A DNA stretch of 5,545 nt from Actinomycetota bacterium (lineage in GTDB: Bacteria > Actinomycetota > Actinomycetes > Nanopelagicales > Nanopelagicaceae). Shown piece after piece: positions 1 to 5,356 of this stretch. Position numbers and translations under genes: made by a program. The stretch covers positions 1 to 5,545 of the forward strand of contig WLME01000078.1 in NCBI GenBank assembly GCA_009700365.1, read 5' to 3'. The notes below the pieces were generated by a model. That model saw only the letters and a program-made list of their open reading frames with translations. It did no database searches and had not been told where the DNA came from. The number at the start of each line of letters is the position of its first letter. Within the stretch, counting starts at the first letter, position 1.

Positions 1-458
1 AAAAGTGAGTCATCGTCACCACGAATAATTCGGCCATAGCCAGTGGGATCTGGATGCTCGGCGGTTAATACTGAAGCGGTAAATCCGCCTTGGTGATGGT
101 GATCAAGAAGTTGTTGAAGAGAATCACCGGTAAGCATTGGCGTATCACCTGCTAATACCAAGATGGTTCCTGTTGCTTTTAATCCATTGAGTGCAAGTTG
201 TGTCGCATGACCTGTTCCACCGCGCTTTTCTTGAAAGACGGTTGTGACATGCGGTGCGATTTCGAGAAGGTGTGCCTCGACTTGTTCGCGACCTGCGCCA
301 ACAACAACGCGTACCTGCTTGGGAGAAAGTATGTCGACTGCATTAATAACATGGCCGACAAGTGATCGGCCTGAGATTGGATGAAGAACCTTTGGAGTAC
401 TCGATTTCATGCGAGTGCCTTCACCAGCAGCGAGAATCACCACGGTTTCTAGGCTCAT
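1..458 (-). CDS. glmU: Bifunctional GlmU (GlcNAc-1-P uridyltransferase / GlcN-1-P acetyltransferase), N-terminal part, runs off left edge
   Basis: GlmU makes UDP-GlcNAc, the cytoplasmic precursor of peptidoglycan: it acetylates glucosamine-1-phosphate and transfers UMP to the product. Only about 152 N-terminal codons are present, against roughly 450-480 for the family. They cover most of the Rossmann-like uridyltransferase domain. Visible are the nucleotide-binding signature LAAGEGTRMKSSTPKVLH (residues 9-26, with R16 and K23 as the expected catalytic/UTP-contacting residues), GGTGHA (80-85), AGDTP (103-107, D105 the expected metal ligand) and DPTGYGRI (137-144). The C-terminal left-handed beta-helix acetyltransferase domain would lie beyond position 1, so its presence is inferred. 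The ATG at 458 is the only reasonable start: an in-frame TAG lies four codons upstream, and the protein begins directly before the signature. No Shine-Dalgarno is visible, but a TAGACT -10 box sits exactly where a leaderless mRNA would need it. The gene lies 83 bp downstream of tRNA-Gln on the same strand. Identity is near certain. Confidence 0.97.
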   Translation of the reverse strand, partial: MSLETVVILAAGEGTRMKSSTPKVLHPISGRSLVGHVINAVDILSPKQVRVVVGAGREQVEAHLLEIAPHVTTVFQEKRGGTGHATQLALNGLKATGTILVLAGDTPMLTGDSLQQLLDHHHQGGFTASVLTAEHPDPTGYGRIIRGDDDSL

Positions 459-464
459 GTATGC

Positions 465-470
465 AGTCTA
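465..470 (-). promoter_or_regulatory. Probable -10 box of glmU, leaderless geometry
   Basis: On the minus strand TAGACT fits the actinobacterial TANNNT -10 consensus and occupies -12 to -7 relative to the A of the glmU ATG at 458. Transcription would therefore begin at or next to the start codon, giving a leaderless mRNA. No good -35 hexamer is visible at 16-18 bp spacing, which is common for actinobacterial leaderless promoters. The absence of a Shine-Dalgarno upstream of the ATG agrees. This is inferred from position and consensus only. Confidence 0.5.
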
Positions 471-474
471 CTTG

Positions 475-529
475 CTCCGCCAGTTTTATCGGCCGAGCCA
501 TAAATGGCTCCGCCACTCACTCAGGCGGA
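475..529 (-). pseudogene. Probable degenerate, shortened copy of tRNA-Gln
   Basis: This 55-nt stretch begins 12 nt after the 3' end of the intact tRNA-Gln on the same strand and resembles it in order. It starts with the same acceptor 5' strand TCCGCC (529-524). It has AGTGGC at the place of the D loop. It carries a CCGATA segment where the T loop has TCGATA, and it ends with the same acceptor 3' strand plus discriminator and flank, TGGCGGAGCAA (482-472, compared with 549-539 at the true tRNA). The anticodon arm is not recognisable and the total is about 17 nt short of 72, so it cannot be a working tRNA. The likely origin is an old tandem duplication that decayed. An alternative is an unrelated set of hairpins: TCCGCC can also pair with the nearer GGCGGA (514-509), and GAGCCA/TGGCTC (495-510) forms a second, partly overlapping hairpin. 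No T-run follows, so this is not a standard terminator. Confidence 0.45.
495..510. repeat. Perfect short inverted repeat (hairpin)
   Basis: GAGCCA-TAAA-TGGCTC is a perfect 6-bp stem with a 4-nt loop, in the spacer between tRNA-Gln and glmU. It has no following T-run on either strand, so it is not a textbook intrinsic terminator. It overlaps by two bases the TCCGCC/GGCGGA hairpin at 509-529, so the two cannot both be full length at once. It could help trim or end the tRNA transcript, but that is a guess. Confidence 0.4.
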
Positions 530-541
530 TTCACTTCGTTG

Positions 542-613
542 CTCCGCCACCAGGTATCGATCCTGGACCCTGGGCTTCAAAGGCCCATGTGCTAGCCACT
601 ACACAATGGCGGA
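542..613 (-). tRNA. trnQ: tRNA-Gln (anticodon TTG)
   Basis: A complete 72-nt cloverleaf can be folded by hand. The acceptor stem is TCCGCCA/TGGCGGA with seven perfect pairs and starts with U1-A72, as usual for tRNA-Gln. The D stem is GTGT/GCAC with G18G19 in the loop. The anticodon stem is TGGGC/GCCCA around loop CTTTGAA, with anticodon TTG at 580-578. The variable loop is 4 nt (GGGT) and the T stem is CCAGG/CCTGG. The discriminator is G73 and CCA is not encoded (the next bases are CAA), so CCA must be added enzymatically. The T loop is ATCGATA, with A54 in place of T54 and A60 in place of the usual pyrimidine. It decodes CAA, and CAG by wobble. It lies between the divergent MarR gene and glmU. 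Confidence 0.96.
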
Positions 614-626
614 ACCTATATTCTCC

Positions 627-657
627 CTTATCTTCGGTAGTGCTCGCGACCAGTAAA
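627..657 (-). promoter_or_regulatory. Tentative promoter of tRNA-Gln
   Basis: On the minus strand TTTACT (657-652) is a 4/6 match to the -35 consensus and GATAAG (632-627) is a 4/6 match to TATAAT. The spacer is 19 bp, longer than ideal. Transcription would start near 620, giving a pre-tRNA leader of only a few bases before T1 at 613. The -35 candidate lies on the same bases as the -10 box of the divergent MarR gene. This is weak and offered only as the best candidate in the 54-bp gap. Confidence 0.25.
639..654. promoter_or_regulatory. Imperfect 16-bp inverted repeat, possible MarR operator
   Basis: AGTGCTCGCGACCAGT is a dyad with 6 of 8 paired positions and centre TCGCGA, in the divergent MarR/tRNA-Gln region directly before the MarR -10 box. 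MarR regulators usually repress their own promoter by binding 16-20 bp palindromes, so the place is right. The symmetry is imperfect and there is only one copy, so this is a candidate only. Confidence 0.25.
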
Positions 658-659
658 CT
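654..659 (+). promoter_or_regulatory. Probable -10 box of the MarR gene
   Basis: TAAACT matches TANNNT and ends 8 bp before the ATG at 668, putting the transcript start within a base or two of the start codon. There is no Shine-Dalgarno upstream of either possible ATG, so a leaderless or nearly leaderless mRNA is likely. No convincing -35 is seen. The box overlaps the -35 candidate of the divergent tRNA promoter. Confidence 0.4.
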
Positions 660-667
660 CATTACAA

Positions 668-1180
668 ATGCAGAATAATCAGCGTATGCAGAACAATCGT
701 GATGAAGTTGACCGCCTTATAGCGGCCTGGAAGCGCGAACGCCCAGATCTTGACCTCTCACCCCTTGCAGTCCTCAGCCGCATCACCCGAATAGCCCGTC
801 ACCTCGATATCGCACGTCGCGATGCATTTGGTGATCTTGAAAACTGGGGATTCGATGTTCTAGCAGCGCTTCGTCGTGCAGGAGCCCCTCATCAATTATC
901 ACCAGGTCAATTAATGCAAGAAACTATGGTGACAAGTGGAACCATGACAAATCGATTAGATCGACTAGAAGAGTTGCAGCTCATAACCCGCGAACAAGAT
1001 CCTGATGATGGTCGTGGGTCACTTGTTACTCTCACTAAATCAGGGATTCGCGCAGTAGATGCAGCGCTAGAAGGATTACTCGAAAATGAACGCGAGCTTC
1101 TTCAAACTCTTTCGGTTAAAGATCGTGAAACGCTGGCAGAATTACTCAGCAAACTTGTTACTGAATTCGACGAGAATTAA
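668..1180 (+). CDS. MarR-family winged helix-turn-helix transcriptional regulator
   Basis: This 170-residue protein has the usual MarR length. The winged HTH runs from about residue 54 to 126. The recognition helix lies around VTSGTMTNRLDRLEE (88-102), and the wing carries the family signature DPDDGRGSLVTLTKSG (111-126, the D-x-R...LT-x-x-G pattern). Flanking helices (about 13-52 and 128-166) would form the dimer interface. The N-terminal WKRERPDLDLSP (21-32) and ENWGFDVLAALRR (58-70) resemble a MarR subgroup common in actinobacteria. No cysteine is present, so thiol-based redox sensing is unlikely; the ligand is unknown. The start is uncertain: ATG at 668 and ATG at 686 sit in a near-duplicate (MQNNQR/MQNNR), neither with a Shine-Dalgarno. 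The first fits the leaderless -10 box. It is the only plus-strand gene here and diverges from tRNA-Gln. Its TAA abuts the ispE stop. Targets other than its own promoter cannot be deduced. Confidence 0.93.
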   Translation: MQNNQRMQNNRDEVDRLIAAWKRERPDLDLSPLAVLSRITRIARHLDIARRDAFGDLENWGFDVLAALRRAGAPHQLSPGQLMQETMVTSGTMTNRLDRLEELQLITREQDPDDGRGSLVTLTKSGIRAVDAALEGLLENERELLQTLSVKDRETLAELLSKLVTEFDEN

Positions 1181-2092
1181 TTAAATTACTTTGGCTCCGT
1201 GTACCGGACCATAAGCGCGAGCAACGCTTCCCACTACACCGCTCGCAGTAAGTGCTACCGCTAAATCAAGTCCTGCATCTTCATCTGCAACTAAGAATGC
1301 CACTGTAGGGCCAGAGCCAGAAACTATTGCGCCCAGCGCACCGTAGTCGCGGCCGACTTCGAGAACGAGGCTAAGAGCTGGTCGCAACGAACATGCTGCG
1401 TTTTGTAAATCATTGGTGAGTGCATTTCCTACTGCTTCGGCATCGGATGCAAGAAGTGATTGCATGAGTGCATCAGAAACCTGAGGTGGTGCGATATCTA
1501 GTTCTGCTCGCATCCGATCACACTCTGCATAAACTGCAGGAGTTGATAATCCCACGCTTGAAAGTGCCAAAACCCATTGATAAGTACCGCGTGAAAGTGC
1601 GGCGGTGAGTTGATCTCCACGGCCTTGCCCGATTGCGGTTCCGCCAGAGATCATAAAAGGAACATCACTTCCTAGCTTTGAACCAAGTGCGTGCAATTCT
1701 TCTCGAGACATCTCGAGCTGAAAGAGTGAATCCATCGCAACTAAAGTCCCTGCAGCATCTGCACTTCCTCCGGCCATGCCACCAGCCACAGGGATTGATT
1801 TCTTAATTTCAATATGCACATCTGCGTTAAATTCAAACTTTTCACCAATGAGCTGAGCTGCCTTGACGGCAAGATTTGAGTCATCTTCAGGCACGCCATG
1901 GGTGTGCTCTCCAGTAATGGAAATTGTTACTCCACTGCCGGGCTGTGACTTTGACACTGTTATGTCATCAAAGATTGAGATCGCTTGAAAGACAGAGACA
2001 AGGTTGTGATAGCCATCTTCTTCGCGGGGTCCAACGGATAACTGCAAATTAATTTTTGCAGGTACGCGAACCGTTACTGAGTTATGAGCCAC
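1181..2092 (-). CDS. ispE: 4-diphosphocytidyl-2-C-methyl-D-erythritol kinase
   Basis: IspE phosphorylates CDP-methylerythritol at the 2-hydroxyl with ATP, the fourth step of the MEP route to isopentenyl diphosphate, in the cytoplasm. The protein has 303 residues, normal for the family, and shows the GHMP-kinase layout. PAKINL (11-16) contains the expected catalytic K13. The glycine-rich ATP loop is PVAGGMAGGSADAA (101-114), LGSDVPF (140-146) contains the expected catalytic D143, and the C-terminal GHMP motif is VSGSGPTVAFL (257-267). The start codon is GTG at 2092, nine bases after the rsmA stop. No upstream alternative fits, and the conserved PAKINL motif falls at the usual distance from this start. 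An AGGG straddling the end of rsmA may act as a distant Shine-Dalgarno. It is the last gene of the presumed rsmI-metG-tatD-rsmA-ispE operon. Its TAA (1183-1181) touches the MarR TAA with no base between and no clear terminator. Confidence 0.97.
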   Translation of the reverse strand: MAHNSVTVRVPAKINLQLSVGPREEDGYHNLVSVFQAISIFDDITVSKSQPGSGVTISITGEHTHGVPEDDSNLAVKAAQLIGEKFEFNADVHIEIKKSIPVAGGMAGGSADAAGTLVAMDSLFQLEMSREELHALGSKLGSDVPFMISGGTAIGQGRGDQLTAALSRGTYQWVLALSSVGLSTPAVYAECDRMRAELDIAPPQVSDALMQSLLASDAEAVGNALTNDLQNAACSLRPALSLVLEVGRDYGALGAIVSGSGPTVAFLVADEDAGLDLAVALTASGVVGSVARAYGPVHGAKVI

Positions 2093-2101
2093 GTTAAAAC
2101 T

Positions 2102-2932
2102 CTACCCTTGTTTTGCAATTGCGCAGAAGGCGGAGATGTCGAGGGCTTCACCGCGAAGAGTGGGATCGATGCCTGCGGCTTGCAAAACTGCTTCTGCTGC
2201 CCCAGATCCGCCATACATTGACGAAAGTGCCGAACGGAGCATCTTCCTTCTTTGAGCGAAGGCAAGATCAATAATTGCAAAAACCTTTTTACGCAATTCT
2301 TCATCACCAGGTGTTGCGCGCCTTGTAAAACCAACTAGCTTTGAGTCAACATTTGGTTGAGGCCAAAAAATATTGCGTGATACAGAACCTGCGCCGCAGA
2401 CATCAGCCCACCATGCCGCTTTTACACTTGGAATTCCATATTCCTTTGTATTCGGTTTTGCAGCTAAACGATCGGCGACCTCTGCTTGCACCATAACCAC
2501 ACCGCTTCGCAGAGATGGAAGAATCTCAAGGAGATGGAGAAATACGGGTACGGAAACGTTGTACGGCAAGTTGGCAATCAAAACGCTGGGCTGAAGTGGC
2601 AGTTCCTTTAACGTCAAAGCATCTTGATTAATTACCGTCAAGATATCTGCTCGATCAGAATGTTTTGCCGCAGTTGTTGGCAATTGAGTTGCAAGACGTG
2701 AATCGATTTCAACTGCAATCACTGCCTGAGCTTCTTCAAGCATCGCAAGAGTTAATGATCCAAGGCCGGGTCCAATTTCGAGGGCGATATCTGAGGAAGT
2801 AAGCCCTGCTGTTCTGACAATCTTTCGACAGACATTTCCATCATGTACAAAGTTCTGCCCCAAAGATTTTGAAGGTTTGAGATCTAGAGCAGCGGCTAGT
2901 TCGCGTATTTCTGCTGCACCTAAGAGACTCAT
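2102..2932 (-). CDS. rsmA: 16S rRNA (adenine1518-N6/adenine1519-N6)-dimethyltransferase RsmA (KsgA)
   Basis: RsmA dimethylates two adjacent adenines in helix 45 of 16S rRNA with S-adenosylmethionine, a late step in 30S assembly. From the ATG at 2932 the protein has 276 residues. Motifs in order are KSLGQNF (22-28), the SAM-binding motif EIGPGLGSLT (52-61), AVEID (73-77) at the ribose-binding acidic strand, QDAL (103-106), the catalytic NLPYNVS (121-127), VQAEVADRL (148-156), KEYGIPSVKA (163-172), PQPNVDS (191-197) and FAQRRKMLRSAL (225-236). A longer reading from ATG 2980 adds 16 residues with no family resemblance, inside tatD. The ATG at 2932 is preferred because it forms the ATGA overlap with the tatD stop, pointing to translational coupling, and puts KSLGQNF at the usual distance. 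In many actinobacteria rpfB lies between tatD and this gene; here it does not. Loss of RsmA confers kasugamycin resistance in other bacteria. Confidence 0.97.
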   Translation of the reverse strand: MSLLGAAEIRELAAALDLKPSKSLGQNFVHDGNVCRKIVRTAGLTSSDIALEIGPGLGSLTLAMLEEAQAVIAVEIDSRLATQLPTTAAKHSDRADILTVINQDALTLKELPLQPSVLIANLPYNVSVPVFLHLLEILPSLRSGVVMVQAEVADRLAAKPNTKEYGIPSVKAAWWADVCGAGSVSRNIFWPQPNVDSKLVGFTRRATPGDEELRKKVFAIIDLAFAQRRKMLRSALSSMYGGSGAAEAVLQAAGIDPTLRGEALDISAFCAIAKQG

Positions 2933-3786
2933 GCAAAAGAACCGAAGATGCGCTCGGCGTTGAGTGATAAGGCAGTACATAGTTCTGCGAGGTCCTGATT
3001 TCTTTCCGAAGCCATAGCACGAACGATATTTGCAATCTGAGCTGGTGTATTAAGTGCACCGCGATGAGGTGTTGGCGCTAAAAATGGTGAATCTGTCTCG
3101 ACTAAGAGCTGATCATGTGGAACAAGTTTTACCGCTTCGCGCAATGCAGGTGCATTCTTAAAGGTAAGTGTGCCCGCAAAGGACAAGATGTAGCCACGAT
3201 CAATACAGGTTTTAGCCATCTCCACATCACCTGAGAAGCAATGAAAGACAGTCTTTTCTGGTGCTCCGACCTCAAGAAGGATTGATAAGACGTCATCGTG
3301 TGAATCTCGATCGTGAATCACCAGCGCTTTATTTGTGCGCTTGGCCAAATCAATGTGCCATTTAAAAGATTCTTGTTGACGTTTCTGCAAGGCAGGCTCG
3401 GTGCGAAAATAATCAAGGCCCGTTTCACCTATGGCTCGCACTCGAGGATCGTGGGCTAATTTTTCTATGACAGCCCAGTCGGCTTCAAGGTCGGCAACTA
3501 CTGGCGCTTCGTTTGGATGTAGTGCAACTGCTGCAAGAACTCGACCAGGGAATGCATGTGCCATATCCACGCACCACTGTGATTGCTCTGCTGAATATCC
3601 CACTTGCACTATGCGATCAACATTTACCGATTTTGCATCATCAAGAACTTGGCGAACTTCATCAGAATCTGGTGCTTGATTGGTAACTATTTCAATATGC
3701 GCATGTGCATCAACTGTAGGGACAGGCAGCGGTTCGGGAAGCGGTGCTAACTGACGATCTATATCGCGATTGTGGCGATCGGTCAT
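2929..3786 (-). CDS. tatD: TatD-family metal-dependent hydrolase / DNase
   Basis: TatD proteins are TIM-barrel amidohydrolase-like enzymes with two metal ions. Characterised members are 3'-5' exonucleases linked to DNA repair; the exact substrate of this one is not known. The protein has 285 residues. Expected metal ligands and family blocks are all present: DAHAH (26-30, D26, H28, H30), GETGLDYFR (120-128, E121), VIHDRD (156-161, H158), HCFSG (182-186, H182), ETDSPFLAP (230-238, D232) and HRGALNTP (241-248). The first about 23 residues, charged then proline-rich, precede the barrel as an extension often seen in actinobacterial homologues. The ATG at 3786 lies seven bases after the metG stop with no clear Shine-Dalgarno. 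The stop overlaps the rsmA start by four bases. Genomic pairing of metG and tatD is very common in bacteria. Despite the name it has no role in Tat protein export. Confidence 0.95.
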   Translation of the reverse strand: MTDRHNRDIDRQLAPLPEPLPVPTVDAHAHIEIVTNQAPDSDEVRQVLDDAKSVNVDRIVQVGYSAEQSQWCVDMAHAFPGRVLAAVALHPNEAPVVADLEADWAVIEKLAHDPRVRAIGETGLDYFRTEPALQKRQQESFKWHIDLAKRTNKALVIHDRDSHDDVLSILLEVGAPEKTVFHCFSGDVEMAKTCIDRGYILSFAGTLTFKNAPALREAVKLVPHDQLLVETDSPFLAPTPHRGALNTPAQIANIVRAMASERNQDLAELCTALSLNAERIFGSFA

Positions 3787-3793
3787 TAGAAAA

Positions 3794-5356
3794 TTACTCT
3801 TTAACTTCTAACCGTGGGAATAAGACCGGAGTCTTTGTAACAGTTGCACCTTGTGGCAACTGACCCCAGGTCGCAACCTTAGATATTTCTTGTGTTCTGA
3901 TTTCGCCTAGTGTTTCTTTTGCACCCAGTGATTCCCACAAGATTTCAGTTGTTGCAGGCATTACGGGGTGAAGCAAAACAGCCAAGGCGCGCAGAGATTC
4001 GGCAGTGTTATATAAAACTTCTTCAAGAATGCCCTGATTGGCAGGATCTTTCGCAAGAATCCACGGTTCTTTTACCGTGACGAAACCATTGACTTGCTTG
4101 CAGTAATCCATGATCGCGTTGATTCCACCTTGGAAATCAAGTGCGACCATTGCAGCATCAGCCTTATCGACTGTTGCCTGTAGAGCTTCGGCAAGCCCCG
4201 CATCTTTTGCTTGTGCAGGAACTTTACCGCCGCAGTATTTTTCGATCATTGCAGCAAGGCGCGATGCAAGGTTTCCAAAATCATTTGCGAGTTCGGATGT
4301 GTATCGAGCGCTCATATCTTCCCAGGAGAACGAACCGTCGCTGCCAAATGGAATTGCACGTAAGAAGTAGTAGCGGAATGCATCAACGCCGAAGTGATCG
4401 GTGATATCTGAAGGTGCGATACCTGTGAGTTTTGACTTTGACATCTTTTCACCGCCAACGAGCAACCAACCATGTGCAAATACTTTCTTAGGAATTTCAA
4501 TTCCCGCCGCCATCAACATAGCTGGCCAGATCACAGCATGAAAACGCAAAATATCTTTTCCGACGAGGTGCACATCGGCGGGCCATGTTGAAGCAAATTT
4601 CTTGCCGCCCTCAGAATCTGGTGCATCCGTGAGGCCAACAGCCGTTGCATAGTTGAGCAGCGCATCGAACCAGACATAGACAACTTGATCCGTATCCCAG
4701 GGAACCGGAATTCCCCAGTCAAATGTGGATCGGGAAATTGAAAGGTCAGAGACTCCGCCTTCTAAAAAGGCTACGACTTCATTACGGGCGCTCTCTGGTT
4801 GGCACGCTTCGGGATTCTTCTTGTAATGATCAAGTAGTGGTTGCGCAAATTCAGATAATTTAAAGAACCAGTTATTTTCATTTACTAACTCGATCGGCTT
4901 ACTGTGGATGGGACAGAGTTTTTCTCCATCTGCATCAATCAAATCTCCGGGTAACTTAAACTCTTCGCAACCAACACAGTATGGACCTTCATATTTACCA
5001 GCATAGATATGGCCTGAATCTTTGAGGGATTGCAAGAACTTCTGTACGCGTTCTGTGTGACGTGGTTCAGTGGTGCGGATAAAGTCATCATTGGCAATAT
5101 TGAGAGCTGCCCAATTTGGTTTCCAGGCATCAGCAACTAACTTGTCCACCCATGCTTGCGGAGCAACGTTATTTTGTTCTGCAGTGCGCATTACTTTCTG
5201 CCCATGCTCATCGGTTCCGGTTAGAAACCACACAGACTCACCACGTTGGCGGTGCCAACGAGTGAGGACATCGCCGGCAACGGTTGTATATGCATGACCA
5301 ATATGCGGTGCATCATTTACATAGTAAATCGGCGTAGTCAGATAGAAAGACTTCAT
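3794..5356 (-). CDS. metG: Methionyl-tRNA synthetase
   Basis: MetRS charges tRNA-Met, both initiator and elongator, with methionine using ATP. It is a class I synthetase of 520 residues. Visible are the signature HIGH at 18-21, TGTDEHGQK (46-54), the connective-peptide zinc knuckle C127-x2-C130 with C148-x2-H151, the tryptophan- and aspartate-rich methionine pocket region YVWFDALLNY (227-236), the second signature KMSKS (304-308) and the anticodon-binding alpha-helical domain from about 350 to 520. With one CCCH knuckle and no C-terminal EMAP/Trbp111-like tRNA-binding domain, it is the short monomeric type found in mycobacteria and Thermus rather than the longer E. coli dimer. The ATG at 5356 overlaps the preceding stop (ATGA), so translation is probably coupled to rsmI. 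tatD follows after seven bases. Nothing is missing, and no frameshift was seen. Confidence 0.98.
   Translation of the reverse strand: MKSFYLTTPIYYVNDAPHIGHAYTTVAGDVLTRWHRQRGESVWFLTGTDEHGQKVMRTAEQNNVAPQAWVDKLVADAWKPNWAALNIANDDFIRTTEPRHTERVQKFLQSLKDSGHIYAGKYEGPYCVGCEEFKLPGDLIDADGEKLCPIHSKPIELVNENNWFFKLSEFAQPLLDHYKKNPEACQPESARNEVVAFLEGGVSDLSISRSTFDWGIPVPWDTDQVVYVWFDALLNYATAVGLTDAPDSEGGKKFASTWPADVHLVGKDILRFHAVIWPAMLMAAGIEIPKKVFAHGWLLVGGEKMSKSKLTGIAPSDITDHFGVDAFRYYFLRAIPFGSDGSFSWEDMSARYTSELANDFGNLASRLAAMIEKYCGGKVPAQAKDAGLAEALQATVDKADAAMVALDFQGGINAIMDYCKQVNGFVTVKEPWILAKDPANQGILEEVLYNTAESLRALAVLLHPVMPATTEILWESLGAKETLGEIRTQEISKVATWGQLPQGATVTKTPVLFPRLEVKE

Larger units (their letters stand above)
474..549. 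repeat. Three direct copies of GCTCCGCCA (the tRNA 3'-end motif), 33-34 bp apart
   Basis: The plus strand reads GCTCCGCCA at 474-482, 507-515 and 541-549, with start-to-start spacings of 33 and 34 bp. The outer two copies extend to TTGCTCCGCCA. The copy at 541-549 holds the last bases of the mature tRNA-Gln plus one flanking base. In the minus-strand transcript these are three copies of TGGCGGAGC, any of which could pair with the tRNA 5' strand TCCGCC. They are most simply explained by tRNA duplication and decay. Confidence 0.6.

Noticed and set aside
474..549. Phage or integrative-element attachment site at the tRNA 3' end
   Set aside because: The repeats are only 9-11 bp and enclose tRNA-like debris, and there is no integrase or mobile gene in the window; tRNA duplication explains them better.
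474..549. CRISPR-like array because of regularly spaced repeats (33-34 bp)
   Set aside because: Three 9-bp units are far too short and are part of the tRNA acceptor sequence; there are no cas genes.
362..678. Plus-strand open frames of 77 and 89 codons across the glmU start and the tRNA
   Set aside because: They run antisense to glmU and through a confident tRNA gene, have no recognisable motifs and no start signals, so they are chance open frames.
1193..1210. Hairpin at the 3' end of ispE (GG-c-TCCG / CGGACC with loop TGTAC) as a terminator
   Set aside because: The stem is short and bulged, and is followed on the minus strand by an AT-mixed stretch rather than a T-run; no T-run follows on the plus strand.
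2074..2334. Minus-strand 86-codon frame across the rsmA-ispE junction, and similar frames inside metG, tatD and ispE
   Set aside because: They are out-of-frame shadows of genes with strong family motifs; composition is cysteine/arginine/serine-rich without domain features.
2933..2980. Upstream extension of rsmA to ATG 2980 (16 more residues)
   Set aside because: The added residues resemble no RsmA N-terminus and lie within the tatD reading frame; the ATG at 2932 gives the standard four-base overlap and normal family length.
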